Shown: positions 18,566-27,979 of the stretch, piece by piece
How positions within the stretch are numbered: position 1 is the first letter of the stretch
Layout of the letters: the number at the start of each line of letters is the position of its first letter
NCBI RefSeq assembly: GCF_033449965.1
Contig: NZ_CP137761.1
Coordinates: 4,216,001 to 4,280,000 of the forward strand
DNA from: Bacillus sp. T3
Lineage (GTDB): Bacteria; Bacillota; Bacilli; Bacillales; Cytobacillaceae
Length of the DNA stretch: 64,000 bases
Direction of reading: 5' to 3'
Translations under genes and position numbers: made by a program
The notes under the pieces: generated by a model
The model's database searches: none
Seen by the model: the letters and a program-made list of their open reading frames with translations, nothing else
What the model was told of the DNA's origin: nothing

Positions 18566-18690
18566 TTCGCTCCAGGTGCTTCGCTTTCCGCGGGGCGGGC
18601 GGTGAGCCTCCTCGTCGCTACCGCTCCTGCGGGGTCTCACCTGTCCCGCTACTCCCGCAGGAGTCTTCGCACCTTACGCTTCAATCAACT
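18566..18690. repeat. Bacillus-type GC-rich palindromic interspersed repeat
   Basis: A roughly 125-bp GC-rich island in AT-rich DNA with nested inverted repeats: CCTGCGGG/CCCGCAGG, GGTGAG/CTCACC and outer AGGTGC/GCACCT. It resembles the non-coding palindromic repeats scattered through Bacillaceae genomes. Short ORFs through it are not genes. The rest of the 18462-18836 gap is AT-rich and holds the promoter region of the aminotransferase gene, with GGGGG just before its start. Confidence 0.7.
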
Positions 18691-18836
18691 TGTGCCCAAA
18701 ACAACATGGAGCTTTAACACAACCAAAAATAAAGAGTTAAGAGGAGATTTTATAGGTTCCATCGAAATCATTATTGTATTCATAAATTAGGTTAGTTTTT
18801 GCTTTTATTATGGTAATAAAATTAGGGGGATAAATT

Positions 18837-20006
18837 ATGACTGAAAAAGAACTGTTGCTAATACCGGGTCCAACTCCTGTCGTTGATTCCATTTACGATG
18901 CACTTTCTCAAGAAACACTTGGACATACTGACCCTAGATTTGCAGCCATTTATAAACAAGCCATTCAAAAAACAAAAGACATGTTAAAAACAGATGGAGA
19001 AGTCTTTGTCATTGCGGGATCCGGCACGATCGCCATGGAAATGGCCATCGTAAACACGTTTGCTCCTTCCGAAAAGCTGTTAGTTATTAGTCATGGCTAT
19101 TTTGGTGATCGCTTCTTAAAATTGGGCGAAGCTTTTGGAATTAAAGTGGACGTTTTACAGTCACAATGGGGCAAACAAGTCTCACCTGCGATCATTGAAG
19201 AAATGCTCGCAACCGAAAAATATAAGGCGGTTACAATCACCCATGCCGATACCTCAACTGGAGTCGCAGCCAACTTGGATGAACTTGTCCCACTCATTAA
19301 AAAGTATGGGGCACTTGTCATTCTCGATGGTGTTTGCGCAACGGCGGCAATGGAAGAAGACATGAGCAAAACATATGGTTCCGATGGGGCAAAAATCGAT
19401 ATCGTTTTGACCGGTTCACAAAAGGCGATTGGCGTACCACCAGGTTTGGCGATTGTAGCCTTTAATAAGACAGCATTAGCAGCACGAGAACAACTGGAGC
19501 ATGTCCAAGCATACTATTGCGATATCAAAAATTGGATTCCAATTATGAATGATCCTCAAAAGTATTTTGCTACACCTCCAGTCAATCTCATATATGCCTA
19601 TAACGAAGGAATGAGATTAGTGCTTGAGGAAGGTTTAGCTAATCGATATTTGCGTCACAAAGCATTTGGTACTGCCGTTCGCGAGGCACTTATCTTATAT
19701 GGAATGCAGCCTTTAGCGGAAGAAGAAGTTGCTGCCGCAACACTTAGCTGTATTCTTTATCCAGAAGGAATCGATGACGCTGCTTTCCGTACAGCTCTTG
19801 CAAAAAAAGGCGTGGTTGTAGCAGGAGCGCTCGCCCATCTTGCCGGAAAGGCATTTCGAATTGGTCATATGGGAAACACGACAGAAGCCATGCTTGAAAA
19901 AGCAATAGAGTTAATTGGGGGAACATTAAATGAGTTAGGTTTCTCAGTTGAGCCAACAAAAGCTGTTGAACGATTTAGAGAACTGGCATTTGTTCGAGGA
20001 GCTTAG
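18837..20006 (+). CDS. Class V aminotransferase, alanine-glyoxylate/PucG-like
   Basis: 389 residues. Fold-type I PLP enzyme with the N-terminal signature LLLIPGPTPV, the cofactor-binding region GSGTIAMEM (about 61-69), the ILDGVCA aspartate and the Schiff-base lysine K196 in LTGSQKAIGVPPG. It is closest in pattern to alanine-glyoxylate or (S)-ureidoglycine-glyoxylate aminotransferases. No purine-catabolism genes lie nearby to support the PucG role, so the substrate is left open. Single gene with its own terminator. Confidence 0.85.
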   Translation: MTEKELLLIPGPTPVVDSIYDALSQETLGHTDPRFAAIYKQAIQKTKDMLKTDGEVFVIAGSGTIAMEMAIVNTFAPSEKLLVISHGYFGDRFLKLGEAFGIKVDVLQSQWGKQVSPAIIEEMLATEKYKAVTITHADTSTGVAANLDELVPLIKKYGALVILDGVCATAAMEEDMSKTYGSDGAKIDIVLTGSQKAIGVPPGLAIVAFNKTALAAREQLEHVQAYYCDIKNWIPIMNDPQKYFATPPVNLIYAYNEGMRLVLEEGLANRYLRHKAFGTAVREALILYGMQPLAEEEVAAATLSCILYPEGIDDAAFRTALAKKGVVVAGALAHLAGKAFRIGHMGNTTEAMLEKAIELIGGTLNELGFSVEPTKAVERFRELAFVRGA

Positions 20007-20013
20007 CAGATAG

Positions 20014-20044
20014 AAACAGGGCTGCATTCATTGCAGCCCTGTTT
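20014..20044. terminator. Bidirectional terminator
   Basis: 13-bp perfect stem AAACAGGGCTGCA/TGCAGCCCTGTTT with a five-base loop, between convergent genes. Confidence 0.9.
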
Positions 20045-20045
20045 C

Positions 20046-20474
20046 TTATTGATGTGCTCTTCTTCTGTATTGATATTGCTTCCACTGAAAATGGATAAAG
20101 CAGCCGATGCAAAATCCATTTATGGCTACAAATGCTGCGATACCAACTAGAATGGTAAAAATATAGCCAATAACATCCCATCCTAGTATAAATCCAACAA
20201 AACCAAGGCCTAGGCAGATAACAGCGATTTTCTGATTAAACTGCTGTTGCGCCCAGTCTTCAGGAATATAAGCTTTATTTTCTTTTCGCAAAAACAGCTT
20301 TGCAAGCTGCATAACTGGATTAAATCCAAATAATAGCCCAGATATTCCTGCGACTAATGGGATTAATAAGAATCCCTCTATACCAGAAACCCATGTCAGC
20401 ACAACACTAAGAACAATCACCCATTGATTTGTTTTGACAAGTGGACGTGAAATCGAACGAATATTTTCCGTCAT
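20046..20474 (-). CDS. DUF4395 membrane protein
   Basis: 142 residues with about four membrane helices (VIVLSVVLTWVSGI, FLLIPLVAGISGLLFG, IAVICLGLGFVGFILG, GYIFTILVGIAAFVAINGFCIGCFI). The ENIRSISRPLVKTNQ start and the GFNP and CIGC motifs match DUF4395. The CxxC-like pair near the C-terminus (FCIGC) may be redox-active or metal-binding. Function is unknown. Single gene. Confidence 0.8.
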   Translation of the reverse strand: MTENIRSISRPLVKTNQWVIVLSVVLTWVSGIEGFLLIPLVAGISGLLFGFNPVMQLAKLFLRKENKAYIPEDWAQQQFNQKIAVICLGLGFVGFILGWDVIGYIFTILVGIAAFVAINGFCIGCFIHFQWKQYQYRRRAHQ

Positions 20475-20602
20475 ATAAATACCAACCTTTCATATAGGTT
20501 TTGTATATTATATCTTTATTTATTCATTTTGTACACTATTTAGCATTTACCACCCTCAATTACATTAATTGATTTTTTGATTGATTAAAAAAGCATGAAT
20601 AA

Positions 20603-20624
20603 AGCCCAGTCTATTGACTGAGCT
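20603..20624 (-). terminator. Terminator of nnr
   Basis: AGCTCAGTC-AATA-GACTGGGCT on the minus strand, with a T-rich tract a few bases further downstream. Confidence 0.65.
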
Positions 20625-20649
20625 AAATGAGTACATTCATTACAATTTG

Positions 20650-22200
20650 TTAATCCATATTCGAAAGTTGCTCACCTATACCATCAATTATGTCAAATGG
20701 TAGCACCCCATAATTCGAAAGAAGTTTTCCCTTTTCCTCTCCAGCCCGTGCATGCAAATAGCTCGCTGAAATCAGCGCCTGAATAGGTGTGGATCCTTGC
20801 GCTATAAATGAGGCAATCATCCCAGTTAACACATCTCCGCTTCCCCCTTTACCGAGCGCATCATTCCCGTGAGGATTTATGAATACATCTCCTGCTGGTG
20901 AAGCAATTACCGTACGATGTCCCTTCAATAGCAAATAAACACCATGCTCCTTCGCAAAGGTTTGAGCGATATCTAATCGACTTTCTTCGACCTCTTTTAC
21001 TGTTTTGTTTACTAATGTTGCCATTTCGCCAGGATGAGGTGTAAAAATTACATCTCCTTGATAATTACGAACTAACTCTAATTGTTCACGTAGCATAAAT
21101 AATGCATCAGCATCGATCACAAGGGGGGTATCTCCCAAAACGCTGATGAAGTCTTTCATCCACTGCTCTCCACCCGGATAGCGACTCATTCCCGGTCCAA
21201 TTGCAAGACAATCAAACTGGTGAATTTGTTTCTTGATCATCTCAATACCTTCCGGAGCAAAATGCCCGTCCTCTTCCAGGTAATGGCAAAAATAAAGCCT
21301 CAGGTGTTTGGGCAGCAGTCATCGGATAAATAGTTTCTGGTACAGCTAAGGTAACTAGACCAGCCCCTGATTTTACTACGGATTTTGCAGAAAAGATCGG
21401 TGCTCCAACATATGGCTTTGCCCCCCGACAACAAGTGCATGTCCAAAAGTACCTTTATGACCATGCTGAGGCCGGGCAGGAATAGCTTTTTTTACAAGGG
21501 CTTCTGTTATTAGTTGCGGGAGTTGAAGTCCCAGTTCATCCGCTGTTTGTGGCGGGACCGAAATATCCACAGCCTTCCATTCCCCAATATGCTTCGGACC
21601 GTCCTGTAGGAAAAATCCTTTTTTCGGAAACACAAACGTAATCGTTTTTGTTGCTTGTATTGCCACGCCATCCACTTTGCCGGTGTCACTGCTCACTCCT
21701 GATGGAATATCAACCGCAACAACAAGCTTCGCCTTTGCCAAACAATTTACCATGGAAATCACTTGATAAAAAGGCTCCCGTACAGGTCCATTCACACCTG
21801 TCCCCAATATGGCATCAACAATGATGTCTGCACAAACCAATTCATTCAGCAATGCTTCTAACGAATGGTCTCCCAGCTTAAAGAGTGGTAACCCGCGATT
21901 TATGTATACATCAAAATGAACTTTCGCATCCCCTTTTATTCGCTCAGGATTAACAAGCAAACATAATAGTGGATTCATGCCCAAATCGTACAGTCTGCGG
22001 GCAATCACAAACCCGTCACCACCATTGTTCCCGCCACCTGCTAGGACAACAACACGAGGATATTCACAAGGGGAGCTCTCAAGGATTTCATCTACAACCT
22101 TTGCCCCTGCATTTTCCATTAATACAACACCTGGTAAACCTAATTTTTCAATTGTGAACTGATCCATTTGCTGCATTTCCTTTTGCCCAGCTATATACAT
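20650..22200 (-). pseudogene. nnr: Bifunctional NAD(P)H-hydrate epimerase/dehydratase, two compensating indels
   Basis: The N-terminal epimerase (YjeF-N: GGGNNGGDGFVIAR, DIPSGVSSDTG) runs from ATG 22200 after AAGGAGGAG. The C-terminal ADP-dependent dehydratase (LAIGPGMSR, FTPHPGEMATL, GNDALGKGGSGDVLTG) ends at 20650. Between them the frame breaks twice: a missing G in the G6 run at 21421-21426 (frame needs VVGGAKPYVGAP) and an extra base at CCAGG 21276-21280 (frame needs LPEEDGHFAPEG). The two compensate, leaving about 140 bp out of frame. The enzyme repairs damaged NAD(P)H. Likely intact in reality. Confidence 0.88.
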
Positions 22201-22261
22201 GTCTGCCTCTCCTCCTTATCTATAAGTTTACAGGATTTCATTCGTTTTCACTAAAATAACA

Positions 22262-22300
22262 AAAAAAGGCATAGCCTGCCATATTGGCCAAGCTACGCTC
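22262..22300 (-). terminator. Terminator downstream of the PepSY gene
   Basis: Imperfect stem around GCGTAGCTTGGCC / TGGCAGGCTATGCC on the minus strand with a seven-T run. Confidence 0.7.
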
Positions 22301-22307
22301 ACCTTTA

Positions 22308-22781
22308 TTAATCATCTTCATGATCGATGTCTTTTTCTAAAATAGCCCCAGTATGGGCATCAATTTTATACTCGACTTCATATTGTCCATTTTTTACTTC
22401 AATTTCATAATAACGATAATCATCTAATTCAACTTTACTGACCTGACCAGGTGTGTCTTTCGTCGCGATTGCGACAGCCTCATCCTTAGATATTTCAACG
22501 GTTTGATTTTGGTGAAAGGTTGGATTGTCATCATATTGGTCATCAGAACCTTTATCATCACTACGACGATCATCCCCATAACGATCATCAGAACCTTGAT
22601 TTCCACTACCTCTACTCTCATTGTGACGATCATCGGAGTTCACTTTTTCGTTTGAACTCTTCACAACAACCTGTGCACTTGATACTTCTTTATTGCTATC
22701 ATCGGCTAATGCCCCAACACCGACTGCTCCACCAAACAGGATAGCACCTGCAATCAAACCCATTAATACTTTACGTTTCAT
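22308..22781 (-). CDS. PepSY-domain secreted protein with charged linker
   Basis: 157 residues. Signal peptide (1-26, ending ALA/DD), a low-complexity Asp/Arg/Gly/Ser-rich segment (about 48-88) and one PepSY domain (SKDEAVAIATKDTPGQVSKVELDDYRYYEIEVKNGQYEVEYKIDAHTG; about 98-150). PepSY domains are extracytoplasmic and often linked to sensor kinases or peptidase inhibition. It lies downstream of a PepSY gene, a histidine kinase and a response regulator, resembling the B. subtilis ykoGHIJ neighbourhood. The acidic linker could bind cations, which is inference. Confidence 0.82.
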   Translation of the reverse strand: MKRKVLMGLIAGAILFGGAVGVGALADDSNKEVSSAQVVVKSSNEKVNSDDRHNESRGSGNQGSDDRYGDDRRSDDKGSDDQYDDNPTFHQNQTVEISKDEAVAIATKDTPGQVSKVELDDYRYYEIEVKNGQYEVEYKIDAHTGAILEKDIDHEDD

Positions 22782-22895
22782 TTTGTTTCCTCCTTTGTTT
22801 ATTATACTTTTAATATAGACAACGAAAATGAGGAAACTGAGAAAGGAATATGAGAAATTAATGAGAGGATGCTGAAAATCTTTCAGGATAAAAGA

Positions 22896-23463
22896 TTAAT
22901 CGTCCCAGGTAATCGAAATGACCTCGCCAGTAATCCCGTGAATTTCAACGACCCCTTCCTGCCCATTTTCTCGCTCTATTTCGATAAGATAATACGTTAC
23001 ACCGCCAACCTCCTCCGTTTTGACACCATCCACTTTCCCACTTATGCTTTGTAACGCTATGGCGATTGCTTCTTCTTCTGTAATGTGCTGATTAGGCTCT
23101 GTTGAAGGCTGCGTTTGCTTTTCCAGGTGTAGGTGCGGCAGGACTTTCTTGTTGATCTCCTCCATCCTGGGTGTTTTCCGTCTCCGAGATAATCCGTGTT
23201 AAAGTGCCGATTTCCCCTGTAGCTCGGTCGATTTCTACCTCATATGTTCCTGTCTCAAGACGAATGACCACAACATAGACGGCTTGTTGCTCCAGAATCT
23301 TTACGATTTCACCTTGATATAAATCTTTTATCTTGCTCCTCGCTTCATCCTTTGTTAGAGGCTCTGCAAATGTAATACTTTTAGACAACTGCCAAGCCAT
23401 CATCGCCATCAGTACCACCCCAACAATAAGTAAAACCATGCTCTTCCATTTGTATTGACTCAT
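22896..23463 (-). pseudogene. Membrane-anchored double-PepSY protein, one +1 frameshift
   Basis: One N-terminal membrane anchor (about 8-24), a first PepSY domain (LTKDEARSKIKDLYQGEIVKILEQ...VEIDRATGEI) and, after a frame break, a second (ITEEEAIAIALQSISG...VEIHGITGEVIS). The break is at CCAGG 23123-23127 on the plus strand. The minus strand reads ACACCTGGAAAAG where the frame needs ACACCGGAAAAG or equivalent (…APTPEKQTQPSTEP). It sits directly after the kinase at 23522, so the order RR-HK-PepSY-PepSY matches the ykoGHIJ type. Confidence 0.8.
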
Positions 23464-23521
23464 TCATTCCCACTCTCTCTATCAAAGGTTTATTTATACT
23501 TTACGTAACAAAAATGAGAAA

Positions 23522-24881
23522 TTAATGAGGATTTGCTGTAAATAACATGATTTTCACCTTTGTACCAATGCCTTCAGTGCTTTCAATTTGTAATTCTGCC
23601 CCAATTACCTCAGCAATTTCTTTGGCTAAGGACAAGCCCAGGCCGAATCCACCTGTTTTTCTCGCTCGAGCTTGATCAACTCGATAAAAGCGGTCAAATA
23701 TTTTGTCGAGCTGATCTGTTGGTATTCCAATTCCACGATCACATATTTCAACGCTTACCTTTTTTTGCTCTCTTCGAATCACTACATCAATGGATTCCTC
23801 ACTATATTTCTGGGCATTATCCATCAAAATATAAAACAATTGCTTAAACTTTTGTGGATCCACGATGACAAATCCATCATCTTCTATTTGGAGATTGATT
23901 TTACGATGATAGGCATTTTGAAAGGAACGTACCAACTCCGTAGCAATCTGAGCAATATTAACTTCCTTCAGTTCAACCTTCCACTGCTCATCACGACCAG
24001 CCAATAACAGCAATTGTTCCGTCAGCTCCTGCATCCGGAATTGCCTCAGAATGAATCGCCCGTACAGATTCATCAAATAAATCAGGCTCAGTCTTTCCTC
24101 TTCGTTTTAAAAGTGAAGCATATGATTCAACCACTGTTAGCGGCGTTTTCAGTTCATGCGAAGCATTTGCGATAAATTGTCCTTGCTTCTCATAATTCAC
24201 TTGTAGCAAATCCATCATACTATTGAACGTTTCACCCATTTGAAAGAGCTCGTCCTTTGATTTCTTAGGAAGTGATAATCGCTTAAAGTGCCCACTTTCC
24301 CGAATCTCCCGCATTGTTTTAATCATCGACGTAATCGGGTGAGTAATAAAATTCCCTAGCAATCTGGAAGAAACAACAACAGGTATCGTCGCTAATACAG
24401 TCACTGCAATTAAGACCACTCTCAACAAACCAAGCATATCCGCCGTTGATTTAAGATTTTCCGTAATTTGTAGTGCGACAACTTCCCCATCATTCCATAC
24501 GATTGGCAGCGAAACAAAAGCATGGGGAATTCCCTTTGCTGCAATAATTTCTGTTTCTTCTTTTGAATAAAAATAAACCGGTAGGTCGCGCAGCCCTTGT
24601 TGACTCGGAACGGCCACACCAGCACCACGCTTCCCATCACTTTTGACAATCTGTAGCATACCATTAATCGGAACATACGCCCGCAGCAGCTCAGCCGTAG
24701 GGATAGAAGAGACAGCTTGGTTTATCCCTGCAACTGCTTGCTCGGCTTCTGCCTTAGTCCGCTCCAATTCCCGATCAAGCATCATTTGGCTAAAAGAATA
24801 ATAGATCGCTCCATTGATGAAAATCAATAGAATAATAAACATGACCGACGTATATAAATTTATCCTATTTTTCAGCTTCAT
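23522..24881 (-). pseudogene. Membrane histidine kinase (YkoH-like), one +1 frameshift
   Basis: TM1 about 9-30, a sensor domain of about 110 residues, TM2 about 150-172, HAMP, H-box IANASHELKTPLTVVESY with His242, then N-box YILMDNAQKYS, G1 DRGIGIP and G2 FGLGLSLA. The frame breaks just after the H-box at 24035-24038: the minus strand reads GCAATTCCGGATG, while the frame needs GCAATCCGGATG (AIRMQELTEQLL). It overlaps the response regulator upstream by 4 nt. PepSY proteins follow. Likely intact in reality. Confidence 0.85.
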
Positions 24882-25579
24882 TTTGCATCCTTCAAAACAT
24901 ATCCGACTCCGCGCACAGTATGAATCAATGCTCTTTCAAACGGCTTGTCGATTTTATTCCGTAAATATCGAATATACACATCGACAATATTTGTATCGCC
25001 ATAATATTCATAACCCCACACCCCATTTAGGAGTTGCTCCCGACTCAGCACTTGACGCGGATGCTTTAGCAAATAAGCCAACAAATCAAACTCCCTTGGC
25101 GTCAGGTCAATTTTGTTTTCATTTCTTAAAACCTCATGTGTAATCTCACTGAGCTTTAAATCGGCAATGTTTAACCAGCTCTGTTGGCTGTCTTCGCTCA
25201 TTATAGACTTTGTATTCAATCGTAATGTAGCGCGAATACGTGCCAGTAATTCTTCGATCTGAAACGGCTTAGTCACGTAGTCATTTGCTCCAAGATCAAG
25301 TCCTGACACCTTATCCTCGACAGAAGATTTCGCTGTGAGCAAAATAACTGACGTTTGCAAATCATTTGCCCGGATCCGTCGGAGGAGTTCGATTCCACTG
25401 ATTCCAGGCAGCATCACATCTAAAAGTATGACATCCCAGCTTTGTTCCTGAAATTGTTTAAAGCCTTCCAAACCGTCTAATGCCTTTTGCACTTCATAGC
25501 CTTCATATGACAGCTCCAGTTCAAGAACACGAGCAATTTTTTCCTCATCCTCGACGATTAAGATTTTCGGTTTGTTCAT
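24878..25579 (-). CDS. OmpR-family response regulator (YkoG-like)
   Basis: 233 residues. Receiver with EDEE, phospho-acceptor D54 (LLDVMLPG), LLTAKSSVEDK and NDYVTKPF; winged helix with LTPREFDLLAYLL, REQLLNGVWGYEY and VRGVGYVLKDAK. RBS AAGGAGG. First gene of a four-gene set RR-HK-PepSY-PepSY on the minus strand. The intergenic region upstream (25580-25700) borders the IS-disrupted terminator of the ABC operon, so read-through from the IS or the ABC operon could reach it. Confidence 0.92.
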   Translation of the reverse strand: MNKPKILIVEDEEKIARVLELELSYEGYEVQKALDGLEGFKQFQEQSWDVILLDVMLPGISGIELLRRIRANDLQTSVILLTAKSSVEDKVSGLDLGANDYVTKPFQIEELLARIRATLRLNTKSIMSEDSQQSWLNIADLKLSEITHEVLRNENKIDLTPREFDLLAYLLKHPRQVLSREQLLNGVWGYEYYGDTNIVDVYIRYLRNKIDKPFERALIHTVRGVGYVLKDAK

Positions 25580-25701
25580 TTATGCCTCCTTGGTAGTTTT
25601 CTGAATTTACTGATATTTTATCATTTAGGGTGTATTTTCGCATGTTTATTAGGTCAAATCAGAAATTGAATACTGGAAAATGTTTAGGCAGGCAAAAAAA
25701 A

Positions 25702-25719
25702 AGCACTCTCGTCAAAGAG
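25702..25719 (-). terminator. Left half of an IS-split terminator
   Basis: AGCACTCTC (25702-25710), loop gtcaaa and GAG (25711-25719). The missing part of the 3' arm, AGTGCT, lies at 27195-27200 beyond the IS. Joined, they give a 9-bp stem; for minus-strand transcripts it is followed by nine Ts (A-run 25694-25702). It was the terminator of the ABC-transporter operon. Confidence 0.85.
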
Positions 25720-25758
25720 TGAACTGTGCCCCCGTTTACGGACAGTTTAAAAAAGCGC

Positions 25759-26673
25759 CTATGCAGCTAATAAGTGGCCCAGGTATTGTACCAGGGTCAT
25801 TTTATTTAAGCCCCATTGATAACGGTGATGGTTATATTCTTCGATTACTCGATCTACTTCTCTCTTAACCTCTTTTAAATTATCTAAGGATTTATACTCT
25901 GCTAAATCCTTAAAATGTCCAAAGAAGCTTTCCATTGGTGCGTTATCCCAACAGTTTCCCTTTCGGGACATTGATTGAGTTATGCCAAGCTTTTTCACTT
26001 TGCTTTGGAATAGAGGATGCGTATAGTGGACACCTTGGTCAGAATGTAACATGGCTTCTGGGTGAAAATGATTGCTGACAGCTACTTTTAACTTTTTTAA
26101 CGTCTTATAGACGATATCCATCTCTAAAGATGTGGACAAGTGGTACGCAATAATTTCCCTTGTAGCTCCATCCTTTACGCAAGATAAATATGCTTTTTGA
26201 CCCTTTCCAAAATAGAGATAAGTAATGTCAGTAAGCAGGACTTTCCCTGGTTCTTCCTGATTGAATTCTCGGTTAAGAAGGTTAGGGCAGGTTCGATGTT
26301 CCTGGGTTGCCTTGGCCATCTTACGATAGGGATTGGCCTTCCTTACTTTGGTTACAAGATTATATTTTGCCATTAGACGCCTAATTTTTTTGTGATTCAT
26401 TATGGCTGTATAATCATTCTCCATAATCATTTTAATCTGGAGGGCACCTACTTTTTCCTTTTTGCTAATGAAAATTTCTTGGATTAACTCTATATCCAAT
26501 TCATCCTGCTCGTCACGTTGTGCACGTAAAGGTGCAGCCTTCAACCAATCATAGTAGCCACTACGGCTTACACCTGCCAGTTTACACAGGAAGGAAACAG
26601 CTTTCTTTAACTGATGTATTCTTAACGTTTTCTCGATTAGAGAAAACTTTTCAGCTGCCGTTAAAATCGTTTC
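25759..26673 (-). CDS. IS150-type transposase OrfB (DDE integrase core)
   Basis: About 305 residues when read from the -1 frame overlap with orfA; there is no good independent start, so it is probably made as an OrfAB fusion by frameshifting near AAGAAGAAACG. It has an HTH_21-type segment (SGYYDWLKAAP...IMNHKKIRRLMAKYNL) and an rve core. Catalytic residues are visible as LLTDITYLYFG (D), LHSDQGVHYT (D) and CWDNAPMESFFGHFK (E). The ORF is uninterrupted. Confidence 0.9.
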   Translation of the reverse strand, partial: ETILTAAEKFSLIEKTLRIHQLKKAVSFLCKLAGVSRSGYYDWLKAAPLRAQRDEQDELDIELIQEIFISKKEKVGALQIKMIMENDYTAIMNHKKIRRLMAKYNLVTKVRKANPYRKMAKATQEHRTCPNLLNREFNQEEPGKVLLTDITYLYFGKGQKAYLSCVKDGATREIIAYHLSTSLEMDIVYKTLKKLKVAVSNHFHPEAMLHSDQGVHYTHPLFQSKVKKLGITQSMSRKGNCWDNAPMESFFGHFKDLAEYKSLDNLKEVKREVDRVIEEYNHHRYQWGLNKMTLVQYLGHLLAA

Positions 26674-27093
26674 TTCTTCAGCGCCTGCCTTTCTAACTCT
26701 TCCAGCTTTTTTAGGAAGTCATTCTCTGCCTCAAGGAATTTAATTCTTGCCTCAGCTTTTCGTAATTTCTCTTCCACGGAAAGATGCTTTGAAGAAGGGC
26801 GTCCTGTACTCCCTTTGCCTCTGCGTTCTGTAAGGAAACCATCCTCTCCAAACCTTTTATACGAATCCCTCCAACGCCTAAGACAACGTTTAGGTTGATC
26901 TTTACCGATCATGTTGAGGTCAAAGCCATGTTCAATAAAGATTTGTGATGGTGTTTTTCCACTTTTGTAATCCGTAACTGCTTTTACCTTAAATTCCTGG
27001 ACTATACGAGATTGACCTTTCAGAAACGCTCACAACATTAGGATTCTTCTCAAGCTCTTTAATTTGGAATTCATTATAAATATTCTTACTCAT
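26661..27093 (-). pseudogene. IS150-type OrfA (HTH), one +1 frameshift
   Basis: Starts at ATG 27093 (GGAGGATTATC upstream). The first 33 or so residues end early at SYSPGI. The frame then resumes as EFKVKAVTDYKSGKTPSQIFIEHGF...RCLRRWRDSYKRFGEDGF, an IS3-type helix-turn-helix, with a coiled leucine-rich tail (EEKLRKAEARIKFLEAENDFLKKLEEL). The break is one extra base at CCTGG 26996-27000: minus strand AGTCCAGGAATTT, frame needs AGTCCGGAATTT or AGTCCAGAATTT. If real, the IS is immobile; if a base-call error, it may be active. Confidence 0.8.
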
Positions 27094-27214
27094 GATAATC
27101 CTCCGCCCATATTCATTAAATCTATTGAAACACAAAAAACCCCGGATAGGGGCACTTTTTTATCAGTGTCCGTTATCCAGGGTATAGTTCAGAGAGTGCT
27201 AACCGTTCTAAACC

Positions 27215-27965
27215 TTATTTCAAACTCCGAGTCAAAAACGCCTTTGTTCGTTCGTGTTTAGGGTTTGTAAATACCTCATCCGGAATGGCCTGATTCGATA
27301 ATTTCACCATTGTCCATGAACATTACGCGATTGGCGACCTCTTTAGCAAAGCCCATCTCATGTGTCACGACAATCATGGTCATATGTTCCTCTGCCAATT
27401 TCTTCATAACCGAAAGCACTTCACCTGTTAGTTCAGGGTCCAATGCCGAGGTTGGCTCGTCAAATAACAATATTTCGGGATTCATCATCAACGCGCGCGC
27501 AATCGCTACCCGTTGCTTTTGACCGCCCGAGAGATTCGCCGGGTAGGCGTGGGTGCGTTCAGTCAGACCGATTTTATCAAGAATTTCCGCACTACGTTTT
27601 TCAATCGCCGCCGCTGATTCCTTCTTAACTAGCTTAGGTGCTAGCTCTAGATTTTCCTTAACCGTCAGATGCGGAAAAAGATTAAAGTGCTGGAACACCA
27701 TTCCCATTTTTGCGGTAATTCGCTTCAGGTCCTGCGGCTTGGAGTATAAGCCGTCTTTAACGAGATAATCCCCAGACACCTTCACCGTGCCTCCGTTAAT
27801 TTCCTCAAGATGAACCAAACCGCGCAGCATTGTGCTTTTTCCGGAGCCAGATGGACCAATTACAGCTACTACATCGTTTTTATTTACATCAAAAGTAATT
27901 CGTTTGAGGACTTCGATTTCCCCAAATGATTTTTTTAAATTGTTTACTTCAATTAGTGCTGCCAC
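27215..27965 (-). pseudogene. Polar amino-acid ABC transporter ATP-binding protein, 3' frameshift
   Basis: Walker A GPSGSGKST, Q-loop FQHFNLFPH, signature LSGGQKQRVAIARAL, Walker B ILLFDEPTSALDPE and the H-loop VVTHEMGF are intact: a GlnQ/TcyC-type ATPase. The frame breaks near the C-terminus at 27279-27284: the minus strand reads CATTCCGGATGAG, while the frame needs CATCCGGATGAG. This gives the usual ending SGHPDEVFTNPKHERTKAFLTRSLK with stop at 27215. As written, the ORF stops early at 27276 and loses about 20 residues that may not be essential. Last gene of a binding protein-permease-ATPase operon. Confidence 0.88.
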
Positions 27966-27979
27966 ACTATTCCCTCCAA

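Larger units (their letters stand above)
25720..27191 (-). mobile_element. IS3-family (IS150-type) insertion sequence, 1472 bp
   Basis: Related imperfect terminal inverted repeats begin TGAACT at both ends (left TGAACTGTGCCCCC, right, reverse strand, TGAACTATACCC), followed by the similar segments ACGGACA...TAAAAAAG. A 3-bp GAG direct repeat flanks the element (25717-25719 and 27192-27194). Two ORFs, orfA and orfB in the -1 frame, are carried on the minus strand. Removing the element and one GAG rebuilds a perfect terminator hairpin, which fixes the boundaries. Confidence 0.9.

Noticed and set aside
18557..18790. 77-codon ORF through the GC-rich island
   Set aside because: It reads through a palindromic repeat family and has no ribosome-binding site.
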